From Haloarcula pelagica (GTDB lineage Archaea > Halobacteriota > Halobacteria > Halobacteriales > Haloarculaceae): a stretch of 64,000 nucleotides of DNA. Below are positions 25,721 to 33,384 of the stretch, piece by piece. The stretch spans positions 3,410,001-3,474,000 of the forward strand of contig NZ_CP126161.1 in assembly GCF_030127105.1 (NCBI RefSeq), in the 5' to 3' direction. The position numbers and the translations under genes are program-made. The notes beneath the pieces are model-generated. The model was not told the DNA's origin, did no database searches, and was given only the letters and a program-made list of their open reading frames with translations. Position 1 is the first letter of the stretch. Each line of letters opens with the position of its first letter.

Positions 25721-25804
25721 GCGAGGGTAGCCAAGCCTGGAAACGGCGGCGGACTCAAGATCCGCTCCCGTAGGGGTCCAAGGGTTCAAATCCCTTCCCT
25801 CGCA
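25721..25804 (+). tRNA. tRNA-Leu (CAA)
   Basis: 84 nt. The seven-base acceptor stem GCGAGGG pairs with CCCTCGC, with discriminator A and no encoded CCA. The anticodon stem GCGGA/TCCGC encloses loop CTCAAGA with anticodon CAA at loop positions 34-36. A long variable arm (TCCCGTAGGGGTCC region) marks a class II tRNA, and the T-arm AAGGG-TTCAAAT-CCCTT is intact. It reads UUG codons. No intron is evident. Confidence 0.95.
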
Positions 25805-25945
25805 CTGACCGACCACTGTCGCCGTCGGGCGGTGTCGCCGAAGGCGACGACGCCTAGGACGTGAAAGTGGTCGGGACGAGGACCCGACGCGGTCCCTCGC
25901 ACACAGTGCGGAAGACTGCACGGAGCGGTCTTCCCTCGCAATTCC
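25805..25945 (+). repeat. Structured segment after tRNA-Leu with copies of the tRNA 3' end
   Basis: Three inverted repeats are packed here: CCGACCACT (25809-25817) with AGTGGTCGG (25866-25874); GTCGCC (25834-25839) with GGCGAC (25843-25848) around a GAA loop; GGAAGAC (25910-25916) with GTCTTCC (25928-25934). The last 11 bases of the tRNA, CTTCCCTCGCA (25794-25804), recur exactly at 25930-25940, and TCCCTCGCA also occurs at 25893-25901. No gene is visible. It could be a processing/termination region or a relic of integration at the tRNA 3' end. Confidence 0.45.
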
Positions 25946-26037
25946 TTCGAAAAATCGTTCCACAGAGTCTCCTCCCGCGGTCCGTCGTCCGCGCCCGAGT
26001 TCTGTTGAGCGGTTTCTTCACGGCTCGCTGGGCCGTA

Positions 26038-26047
26038 GATTTATACC
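26038..26047 (+). promoter_or_regulatory. TATA box upstream of the 65-aa protein gene
   Basis: GATTTATACC, the same near-consensus element seen before the J-domain gene, about 27 nt upstream of the ATG at 26070, fitting a leaderless transcript. Confidence 0.5.
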
Positions 26048-26069
26048 GATCGAATAGGTACGTGATGGC

Positions 26070-26267
26070 ATGGCAACCGACCAATCCGACGGGTCGCGTT
26101 TGCGAGTGCCGCCGTTCGAGAACACGGCGTTCTTCTCGATCGAGACGGACGATAGGTACGTCCGGATCGAGCAGTCGCTGGGGAATCAGGTCCGCTACAC
26201 GCCGGACGAGGCCGAGGAGATCGCGCGGGACATTCTCGACGCCGTCGAGGAAGCCGAGGGGAACTAA
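26070..26267 (+). CDS. Conserved-looking small acidic protein (65 aa)
   Basis: 65 residues starting MATDQSDGSRLRVPPFENTAFF. A short beta segment (FFSIETDDRYVRIEQ) precedes a helix (TPDEAEEIARDILDAVEEAE). The composition and a well-placed TATA box make it a credible gene. I recognise no family. It precedes the inositol-monophosphatase-like gene on the same strand by 53 nt and may be co-transcribed. Confidence 0.75.
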   Translation: MATDQSDGSRLRVPPFENTAFFSIETDDRYVRIEQSLGNQVRYTPDEAEEIARDILDAVEEAEGN

Positions 26268-26320
26268 CGGGTTTTGCCACATACCGAGGTGGTTTGAAGC
26301 CGGGGGTGCCAGCGGGAGGC

Positions 26321-27139
26321 ATGACCGACACACACCACAGAGCGGCGGTAGCCGAGCGAGCCGCCCGTGCGGGTGGTGCCGTCGCCCGCGAACAGTTCCG
26401 AGGAGCGTTGACCGTCGAGACGAAAGCGAACAAGAACGACGTGGTGACCGAGGCCGACAGAGAGGCCCAGCAACAGGTGCTGGCGACGATCCAGGGGGAG
26501 TTTCCCACCGACACGTTCGTCTGTGAGGAAGATGTCGGCCCCGTTCCCGGAGACGACGACGTGCTCGTCGACGAGGTGCCCGACACCGGCGCGACCTGGA
26601 TCGTCGATCCGATCGACGGGACCGCGAACTTCGTCCGCGGGCTCCCGCTGTGGACGACCTCGATCGCGGCCGTCGTCGACGGGGAGACGGTCGGTTCGGC
26701 GACGTACGTTCCGGCACAGGGCGACCTCTACGCGGCGGGGGAGAGCGCGACCCGCGACGGGACCGAACTCGTGGCGAGTGCGCGCACCGACCCCGAGACG
26801 TTCGCCGTCGCGCCGGTGGGCTGGTGGGACCGGGACGACCGCGGGGAGTTCGGCCGCCTCTGTACGGCCATCGCCGAGCGGTTCGGCGACATGCGCCGAC
26901 TCGGCTCGTTCCAGTTGACACTGGCGACGGTCGCCGACGGGGGGCTCGACGGCGCGATCTGTACCCGACCGATGAACCCGTGGGACACCGTCGCCGGCGT
27001 CCACATGGTCCGTGAAGCGGGCGGGACGGTGACCGATCTAGACGGGAACCGCTGGACCTACGACAGCCACTCGCTTGTCGCCTCGAACGGCGAGGCTCAC
27101 GAGGAGTTGCTCGCCGCCGCGGCTCAGGCGCTGACCTGA
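26321..27139 (+). CDS. Inositol monophosphatase family protein
   Basis: 272 residues from the ATG of MTDTHHRAAVAERAA. Metal-site motifs: Glu69-Glu70 (VCEED), DPIDGT at 96-101 and PWDTVAGVHMVREAGG near residue ~225. This is the lithium-sensitive phosphatase superfamily (IMPase/FBPase/CysQ). In archaea these enzymes hydrolyse inositol-1-phosphate and often fructose-1,6-bisphosphate, so the physiological substrate is open. A GGGAGG element lies just before the ATG and supports this start rather than the longer frame. Confidence 0.9.
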   Translation: MTDTHHRAAVAERAARAGGAVAREQFRGALTVETKANKNDVVTEADREAQQQVLATIQGEFPTDTFVCEEDVGPVPGDDDVLVDEVPDTGATWIVDPIDGTANFVRGLPLWTTSIAAVVDGETVGSATYVPAQGDLYAAGESATRDGTELVASARTDPETFAVAPVGWWDRDDRGEFGRLCTAIAERFGDMRRLGSFQLTLATVADGGLDGAICTRPMNPWDTVAGVHMVREAGGTVTDLDGNRWTYDSHSLVASNGEAHEELLAAAAQALT

Positions 27140-27211
27140 TCGGGTGGCGCCGGTGCGGGGGGTGCACACTGGACCGGAAGCCTGAAACCGCCTGCCACCG
27201 GTCACTCGGCC

Positions 27212-28360
27212 ATGAACGCGCTCGATCGGGTCGTCGACGAGTACGGGGCCGAGCGGCTGTGGCTCGGTTCCTTCGTCGGACTCATCGTCGTCGGCGTCGG
27301 CGCCGTCCTGGCCGCTCCCGGGCAGGTGTGGGACCGGTTCCTCTGGCACTACTTCTGGGGGCCAGTCTACGCCGACGCGAAGGCCGCAGGCTGTGCGGTA
27401 ATGACCGAGCAGGGTCCACAGGCGCTGTATCAGGGCTGTAGCGACGCGATCGCTGCCGGCCGGATCGTCGCCGAACCCGGCTACACCGTCGTCTCCGAGA
27501 TCGGCTACATGCTCATCCTGGTGTACATGCTCGTCGGCGTCTACCTCCTGCTGGAGAACCTCGACGTGGCCGAGGACATCGAGCTGTACTTCGCGCTCGT
27601 CCCGTTCATGCTGTTGGGCGGGGCGCTCCGGACCGTCGAGGACCTCGGCGACCGAGCGCTGGAGGCCGGGGTCGACCCGCTGATCACCTACCCGCTGAAC
27701 TCGCTGATAATCAGTCCGGTCATCTACGGGACGGTCTTCCTCCTGACGCTCGTGTCCCTGATCGCCTGCGTCTGGTTGGACACCAACGGCTACGTCGACA
27801 GCTACTACCGGGCGACGGCGACGCTCGGGGTCACCTTCGTCACGGTCACGCTGGCGTATCTCACCGTCGCCGCCCTCACCAGGGACTACGCGACGCTGTA
27901 CCCGTCGGTCCTGCTCGTGACCGTCGGGCTGGCGTCGGTGCTATCCTACGGGCTCTATCGGCTGTACGATTCGGTCTGGCCGGCGGTCAACGCCGGGACG
28001 GGCGCGGTCGGGCTGTTGGTCATCTGGGGCCACGCCATCGACGGCGTCGCCAACGTCGTCCTGGCGGACTGGCTCGACACGCTGAACGTCCCGCTGACTT
28101 ACTACCCGAAACACCCGGCCAACGCCTTCATCATCTCGATGACGGAGTCGCTCCAGCCCGCCGGGTTGAGCGCCGCAATCGGGACTTCCTGGCCGTTCCT
28201 GGTCGTCAAACTCGCCGTCGCGTCGCTCGTGGTCTCGCTGTTCAACGACGAGTTCCTCGACGAGAGTCCCCGCTACGCGCTCCTGTTGCTCGTCGCGGTC
28301 ACGGCGGTCGGCCTCGGACCGGGGACACGTGACATGCTCCGGGCCACGTTCGGCGTCTGA
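27212..28360 (+). CDS. DUF63 family multi-pass membrane protein
   Basis: 382 residues with roughly ten hydrophobic helices. It has the DUF63 landmarks: a conserved start (DEYGAERLWLGSFVG), FLWHYFWGPVYADA, then LVPFMLLGGALRTVEDLGDR and the WGHAIDGVANVVLADW segment. DUF63 proteins occur throughout Euryarchaeota; no function is established. It is full length, on the plus strand between the phosphatase and the convergent YcaO gene. Confidence 0.9.
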   Translation: MNALDRVVDEYGAERLWLGSFVGLIVVGVGAVLAAPGQVWDRFLWHYFWGPVYADAKAAGCAVMTEQGPQALYQGCSDAIAAGRIVAEPGYTVVSEIGYMLILVYMLVGVYLLLENLDVAEDIELYFALVPFMLLGGALRTVEDLGDRALEAGVDPLITYPLNSLIISPVIYGTVFLLTLVSLIACVWLDTNGYVDSYYRATATLGVTFVTVTLAYLTVAALTRDYATLYPSVLLVTVGLASVLSYGLYRLYDSVWPAVNAGTGAVGLLVIWGHAIDGVANVVLADWLDTLNVPLTYYPKHPANAFIISMTESLQPAGLSAAIGTSWPFLVVKLAVASLVVSLFNDEFLDESPRYALLLLVAVTAVGLGPGTRDMLRATFGV

Positions 28361-28390
28361 ACCCCGCCGGAAGACGGGTCGGCTGCTGTC

Positions 28391-30085
28391 TCAGGGGAAG
28401 GGGTGGTGTGCCCGATCCAGTCGCGGCTCGAAGCCCAGTTCCTCGGGCACCGACCGCGCTCGCTCGCCGAAGTAGCTCTCGCCGAACACGAGCGGCTGCG
28501 CGCTCGGGCAGACGACGCGGACCGCTTCGAATCCCATCGCGTCGAGGTCCCGCTGTGTCAGCCGGACGCCGTAGGGTTCGATCCCGACGGCAGTGACGCG
28601 CTCGACCAGCGTCGCCAGTTCCGCCGGCGGCTCGCCGACCCGGTCCGGACCCAGACGCCCGAGCGGGACAGCGGTCTCCGTGTCGGTCAGCGACTGAACT
28701 GACCGCGGGCGGTCCGCGTAGCGCCCGATCGCGCCGTCTGCCTCCTGTGCCTGTGATCGCCCCATCCCGCGCAGTTCCATCCAGTTCTGGAGCGCCTCGG
28801 CCAGCGCGCCGACGGCGGCCTGCCCCGGATCGAGGTCCGCCGCCATCCCGAGAGCGAACTTCGGCCACGTCTCGCCCTCGACGGCGACGGCCACGACCGG
28901 CACGTCGATGTCCTGTGTCAACAACAGCGGCGTCACCGACAGCCCCTCGGCGCTCGCCCGACGGCGGAGCGTCTCGAAGCCCTCGTGGTCGCCGACGCGG
29001 ACGGCCAGCGGTTCGTACGTCGAGTACCACGACAGCATCGCGGCGTCGCGTTCGACGATCTCGTACAGGCCGGCAAGCAGCGCGTCCGTCCCCGAACTCC
29101 CGAGTCCCAGCCCGGTCGTCGTGGCGGGCCGGACCCGTTCGGACGGCGGCGGGTAGAACACGGTCTCCGCCGGCAGCGCCGCGGCGGTCCCCGACGCCAA
29201 CTGTTCGCCCGGGACCCAGGCCACCGGCGGTTCGCTCGTGTGTGACTCGGGGGTGACGAACGCGGCGGGGGCAACGTGGTCCTCCGGTGGTCGGTTCGGC
29301 AGCGTCCCGGTCCGGTAGACGCCCCCGGCGTACCGCTCGTAGCTCTCCCCGAGTGCCTTCATGAACGCGGTGTCCCAGTCGGCACCGACACCGGCAGCCT
29401 GTCGGGGCGCGGCAGCGTCGCTGAACCCGCTCGTGTCACACAGCGTCGAGAGGTAGTACGGCGCGGGGAACGACTCGGCCTCGCCGACCTCGGTGACGAT
29501 ACCGACCCGCTCGTCCAGCCCCCGCTCCGCACGCGTCAGCGCGTCCGTGTCGGCGTCGTCGGCCCCGCGGCGGAGTTCCCAGTCCCGCTCCGGACCGCAC
29601 GCACAGCCCGGGACCGGGAGAAACGTCCGCTCGGCGTGGGGGACCTCGGTGATGGTGCCCGACAGCCGCTCCCCACCGTCGAGGGCAGTCGCGATCCGGT
29701 GGCCCGCCAGCGCACCGGCGTAGCGCTGCGTGCCCGAATCGGGTCGGTCGACGCCGTCGACGGGTCCATCGACGGCGGCAGCGACGCGGGCTTCGAGACA
29801 GTCGTAACAGCCACTCTCCGGGCCGAACCCGGTGATCGCTGCGTCGACGACCGGGGCGCCACCGACACCGCCGAGTTCGACGGCGACCCAGCGCTGGCTG
29901 TCGGTCCGTGCCCGCTCGTCGACCGTCCGGAATGTGTCGGCACCGGCGCGGTCTACGGCGACGACGAACTCGGCGTCGACGCTCTCGGGGTCCTGCTGGT
30001 GCTCGACGGTGATCGCTGCCTCGGAGAGCGCGGCAGTGAGTGCGTCAGTCGCCGGCCCGGTGCCGACAACGGCGACAGGTGTCAT
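28391..30085 (-). CDS. YcaO protein with N-terminal E1-like (TOMM cyclodehydratase) domain
   Basis: 564 residues. The first ~200 residues form an E1/ThiF-like leader-binding region with the dinucleotide-type strand VAVVGTGPATDAL and cysteines C93, C96 (CYDC) and C161, C163 (CAC), a likely structural zinc site. Residues ~205-564 are a YcaO ATP-dependent enzyme with the ATP/Mg motifs KALGESYERYAG (~243-254) and GLYEIVERDA (~339-348), and QNWMELRG. The C-terminus is HPFP, like the proline-rich tails of azoline-forming YcaO enzymes. YcaO proteins activate peptide amides for cyclodehydration or thioamidation. No precursor peptide or dehydrogenase is visible nearby. It lies 40 nt behind the TbsP-like gene. 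Confidence 0.9.
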   Translation of the reverse strand: MTPVAVVGTGPATDALTAALSEAAITVEHQQDPESVDAEFVVAVDRAGADTFRTVDERARTDSQRWVAVELGGVGGAPVVDAAITGFGPESGCYDCLEARVAAAVDGPVDGVDRPDSGTQRYAGALAGHRIATALDGGERLSGTITEVPHAERTFLPVPGCACGPERDWELRRGADDADTDALTRAERGLDERVGIVTEVGEAESFPAPYYLSTLCDTSGFSDAAAPRQAAGVGADWDTAFMKALGESYERYAGGVYRTGTLPNRPPEDHVAPAAFVTPESHTSEPPVAWVPGEQLASGTAAALPAETVFYPPPSERVRPATTTGLGLGSSGTDALLAGLYEIVERDAAMLSWYSTYEPLAVRVGDHEGFETLRRRASAEGLSVTPLLLTQDIDVPVVAVAVEGETWPKFALGMAADLDPGQAAVGALAEALQNWMELRGMGRSQAQEADGAIGRYADRPRSVQSLTDTETAVPLGRLGPDRVGEPPAELATLVERVTAVGIEPYGVRLTQRDLDAMGFEAVRVVCPSAQPLVFGESYFGERARSVPEELGFEPRLDRAHHPFP

Positions 30086-30125
30086 ACCTGCCGACTCACG
30101 GAGGGCGGGCAAAAGCCTGTGTGTC

Positions 30126-30944
30126 TCAGGCGGCGAGGATGCTCTGTGCGACCGTCGCGAGTTCGTCGGCGTCGGCGTCCTCCAGGCGTTCGTCGCCCAG
30201 GAGGAGGCGGAGCCGCGGCCGGCCGACATCGATCGGGACTTTCTCGGTGTCGATTAGCCCCATGTCTTCGAGTTTGGTCTTCGTCCGGGAGAACGTGGCC
30301 TTGCTGGCAAGCCCGATGTCCTCGCCCCACTTGCTGATGTCGTAGAGGAGTTCACCGTTCCGGGCGGCCACGAGCAGGCTGATGGTGACCTCGTCGAGGC
30401 CGTCACCGTCGCCCCGGGCCGTGGTCAGCGAACTCAGGACGCTGTCGAAGTCGGCCGCCGTCTCCGACCCGATGTCGGATTCCAGTGTCGACTGGACCCG
30501 CGAGAGCGGCGGCGTCCGCAGCGAGTACACCTCCGCGTCGGCCCACTCGGTGCTGTACTGGTCGTAGGCCTGCTCGACGAACGCGTCGTCGTCGGTCCCG
30601 AGGCCGCTGGCCGCGTCGTCGATCTCGACGATCGCGTGGACCGCCTCGGGCGTCACGGCGATGGAGTGGTTCGGGACAGCTTCGAGCACTCGGAGCGAGA
30701 GCTGATCGGCCTCGATCAGATCGGCGGCCGTGCTCGCGACGAGGAAGTCGTCCATGACATCCTTCAGCGCCCGCTCGTCGGCGAGCATTCGGACCGCCGG
30801 GGCGTCGGTAACTGTCTGGAGCGTCGAGACGAGCTCCGAGATCGTTTCGCGTGATGGGTTGACGATGTACAACGGTTCCGCCGCCTCCGTGAGTATCGTC
30901 GACAGCATCGAGCTACTATCGTCGTGGAGTAGCGTAGCACTCAT
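30126..30944 (-). CDS. TbsP-like transcriptional regulator (DUF5821)
   Basis: 272 residues. The N-terminal ~1-190 part is an alpha/beta sensor-like domain (PLYIVNPSRETISELV ... MLADERALKDVMDDFLVAS). The C-terminal ~195-272 is a winged helix (ISKWGEDIGLASKATFSRTKTKLEDMGLIDTEKV). This matches what I remember of TbsP, a haloarchaeal regulator that with TrmB controls glycolytic/gluconeogenic genes in Haloferax. The start MSATLLHDD is preferred over an upstream Met 10 codons earlier. An AT-rich stretch at ~30969-30985 is the likely promoter. It may share a transcript with the YcaO gene. Confidence 0.8.
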   Translation of the reverse strand: MSATLLHDDSSSMLSTILTEAAEPLYIVNPSRETISELVSTLQTVTDAPAVRMLADERALKDVMDDFLVASTAADLIEADQLSLRVLEAVPNHSIAVTPEAVHAIVEIDDAASGLGTDDDAFVEQAYDQYSTEWADAEVYSLRTPPLSRVQSTLESDIGSETAADFDSVLSSLTTARGDGDGLDEVTISLLVAARNGELLYDISKWGEDIGLASKATFSRTKTKLEDMGLIDTEKVPIDVGRPRLRLLLGDERLEDADADELATVAQSILAA

Positions 30945-31148
30945 GCTATAACAAGGTATGTAGGGATCTATCATATTTAATTTTATCCTCTCGAACCCAT
31001 TGATTTCTCTCCAGCAGGGTAAACTCCTGCCGACCTGTTACGATAAATGTACTCTTTCGGTTTCATTAACCGAAGGCTAATCGTCCGTGTATCAACAGTT
31101 AACAAAACCTTACCGTGCGGTGAACGAACGCGGTACGGCGTCGTCGGA

Positions 31149-33233
31149 TCAGTGGTCGAGCGAGCCCGCGAGTTCCTCCGACCAGTGGAACTCGCCGCCG
31201 TAGATGACCGGGAGCGAGCTCGACTCGAGAACGTCGACCAGTTCGTCGGTAGTGACCGTATACTCCCTGGTCCGGCCGTTGATCGCCTCGGTCCCGCCGT
31301 CGAACGGGAGTTGATATCGCTCGCCCGCGCGCCGTGGCGACACGACTTCACAGGTGAGGTCGTACCCGTCTTCGCCGTCTGAGAGCCAGAGGACTGCCGG
31401 CTCGCCCGGACTCGGGAGGATCGCGTACGTCCCGTCGCCGACGACGGCGTAGTCCTTGCTCATCACGATACGACGCCGGGCGAGTTTGAGCGCGCGGTCG
31501 ATGCTGAACCCGTGGACCAACAGGCGGGCGAACGCGGTTCCGACCGTCGCCGCGTGCTTGTCCAGCACGTCGGTGAACGTCACTGCCCCCGCGACGGCCC
31601 CGCGCTTGACCAGGTCGAGCCCCTCGTCGTAGGAGCCACAAGCGTTGAGGAAGAACGTCGGCGTCCGCGCCTCGGTGAGTTCACGGGCGGCGAGAGTGCC
31701 GTCGGGACACCGAAGCCCGTCCTCGTCACAGTGGCCGATGTAGTGGACGAAGTCGTTGGTCGCCTCGAAGACGCTCCCCAGACGGTCGGTCGGGAGTTGC
31801 TCGTGGACGGCCACGTCCATCGGGAGGCCCGCCGCTCGCTCGCGGTAGATCTCCGCGACGGCGCTGTGTTCGTCGCCCATCTCGCGGTCGTTGAGGACGA
31901 CGGCGACCTGGAGACGGTCGTTGTCCCGGTCCCGGAAGCGGTATCGGTTCTCGTAGGCCGCCGGGATCGTCTTGTGTGCGTCGATCGGTGTCCCCGAGGC
32001 GAGCCAGGCGTGGACCCGCCCGGCCTGCAGGTTCGGGGCCAGGACCGACTCGCGGTCCGCCCGCACACCCCGTGTCGGGTACGTGTCCGAGAGCGTCCGC
32101 TCCAGCAGGTCGCTCCGGTCGAGTGCGGTTCCCTCGGGCAGATAGATCAGACTGAGCTTGTCAAGCAGGAAGGGCAGACAGCGGACCCGCTCCGTCGAGG
32201 GACTCGCGTACGTCGAGAGGTGCCACTCCGGCAGCGCTCTCCTGACGCTGTCGGTCGGGACATCGAGGTACCGTTCGAGCCGCCCGGCCGGCGAGCGGTC
32301 CTGTGCGGCCGCGGGGTCAAGGCCGATCTCGGCGAGCAGGTCCGCGCCGGTGCGGTCCGGATCGACCCGTCTGACCAGACAGTCGAGATAGAAGACACGC
32401 CGCAACAGGGTCGCAGCCTCCTGCTGGAACGCCGGAAGCGGCTCGAACTCGTGGCGGACGGCGCCCCCGGTCGTGGTCAACAGGGGCGCGTCGCGGTCCT
32501 CGACGGTCACGTCGGCCCCGAGATAGTATGCCAGCGGCGCCGCCACGAACACCGACGGGAGCCCGGCGGGAAGCCGCAGTTCGATCCCGGTTTCCGTGCG
32601 GTCGCTTCGGACGCTGTCCGGGATCGACAGCGACTCGCCGACCGTCAGCAGCGGCGGGTGATCGCGCAGGCCCGGGTGGGACCGCGACGGCGCGATCGTG
32701 TGGTGGGCGGCGCCGAGCGCGGAGACGCCGGCAGCGACCCCCGCCGGCGAGTCCGGGACCGTGATCCGGCCCGGCGTCGCGTGTGTGAGCTCCCGATAGC
32801 CCACGGTGACGGGGTTCCGGTCCCACAGGGAGAGGACGACCCCCTCGTCGGTGGGGCGGAGTGATGCGGGTCCCTCGAAGCGGACGAACACCCGGCAGGC
32901 ACCGCCCGTCAGGGGATCGGCCGCGTCACCCCCGCTCGTCCGTCTCGTCGTCGTGACCAGAAACCCTCCGTCCGGGAGTTCCGACGCCGTCGTCAGCTGA
33001 TACTGGGCGTCACACGAGAGCGACGTTACCGTCGTCTCACTCCCGGGGAGGACCAGGCGGGCCGCTTCACCGCGGAAACTCTCGTCGGTCCGGCGGGGGA
33101 TCGGGCGGTCGACGGCCTCGGTGCACTGATCGAGCTGTGAGAGGATCGTCGACGGGACGGACTCGCCAGTGGCGCCACCGACCGCTTGCGGGTTCGACTC
33201 GTCAGTCGGCTCCGTCACCCCCCAGGTGACCAT
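31149..33233 (-). CDS. CHAT-domain (caspase-like) protein
   Basis: 694 residues. The C-terminal ~435-610 carries a CHAT peptidase-like core: VHYIGHCDEDG with a candidate catalytic His501, then FFLNACGSYDEG with Cys532, followed by the typical GAVAGAVTFTDV strand and a helix HAATVGTAFARLLVHG. The N-terminal ~430 residues match no domain I know; they show several beta-rich stretches and no TPR repeats or transmembrane helix. CHAT proteins are clan CD proteases in bacterial defence and cell-death systems, but catalytic activity here is inference. It starts at MVTWGVTEP, 25-30 nt after a good TATA box. Confidence 0.85.
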   Translation of the reverse strand: MVTWGVTEPTDESNPQAVGGATGESVPSTILSQLDQCTEAVDRPIPRRTDESFRGEAARLVLPGSETTVTSLSCDAQYQLTTASELPDGGFLVTTTRRTSGGDAADPLTGGACRVFVRFEGPASLRPTDEGVVLSLWDRNPVTVGYRELTHATPGRITVPDSPAGVAAGVSALGAAHHTIAPSRSHPGLRDHPPLLTVGESLSIPDSVRSDRTETGIELRLPAGLPSVFVAAPLAYYLGADVTVEDRDAPLLTTTGGAVRHEFEPLPAFQQEAATLLRRVFYLDCLVRRVDPDRTGADLLAEIGLDPAAAQDRSPAGRLERYLDVPTDSVRRALPEWHLSTYASPSTERVRCLPFLLDKLSLIYLPEGTALDRSDLLERTLSDTYPTRGVRADRESVLAPNLQAGRVHAWLASGTPIDAHKTIPAAYENRYRFRDRDNDRLQVAVVLNDREMGDEHSAVAEIYRERAAGLPMDVAVHEQLPTDRLGSVFEATNDFVHYIGHCDEDGLRCPDGTLAARELTEARTPTFFLNACGSYDEGLDLVKRGAVAGAVTFTDVLDKHAATVGTAFARLLVHGFSIDRALKLARRRIVMSKDYAVVGDGTYAILPSPGEPAVLWLSDGEDGYDLTCEVVSPRRAGERYQLPFDGGTEAINGRTREYTVTTDELVDVLESSSLPVIYGGEFHWSEELAGSLDH

Positions 33234-33255
33234 ATGCCACACTGTGCACCCTTCT

Positions 33256-33265
33256 TAGATATATA
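33256..33265 (-). promoter_or_regulatory. TATA box of the CHAT gene
   Basis: TATATATCTA on the minus strand, centred about 27 nt upstream of the ATG at 33233. The spacing fits a leaderless transcript and argues against the GTG three codons upstream. Confidence 0.55.
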
Positions 33266-33384
33266 CGTACTGATCACAGGCCCGACATCAGTCGAGGTCG
33301 GCGGTACGACGGCGAGACTGGGACGGCCTCACACGCCCCGCACCAAAGGGTAGATTATTGACGGGCCCGTTCTGAGGGGCAATT

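Noticed and set aside
25553-25864. ORF running across tRNA-Leu
   Set aside because: It includes the complete tRNA gene and has no protein-like composition.
28391-30229. Starting the YcaO gene 48 codons earlier
   Set aside because: The extra stretch is Ser/Arg/Pro-rich and overlaps the TbsP-like gene; the strand VAVVGTGPATD follows the chosen ATG directly.
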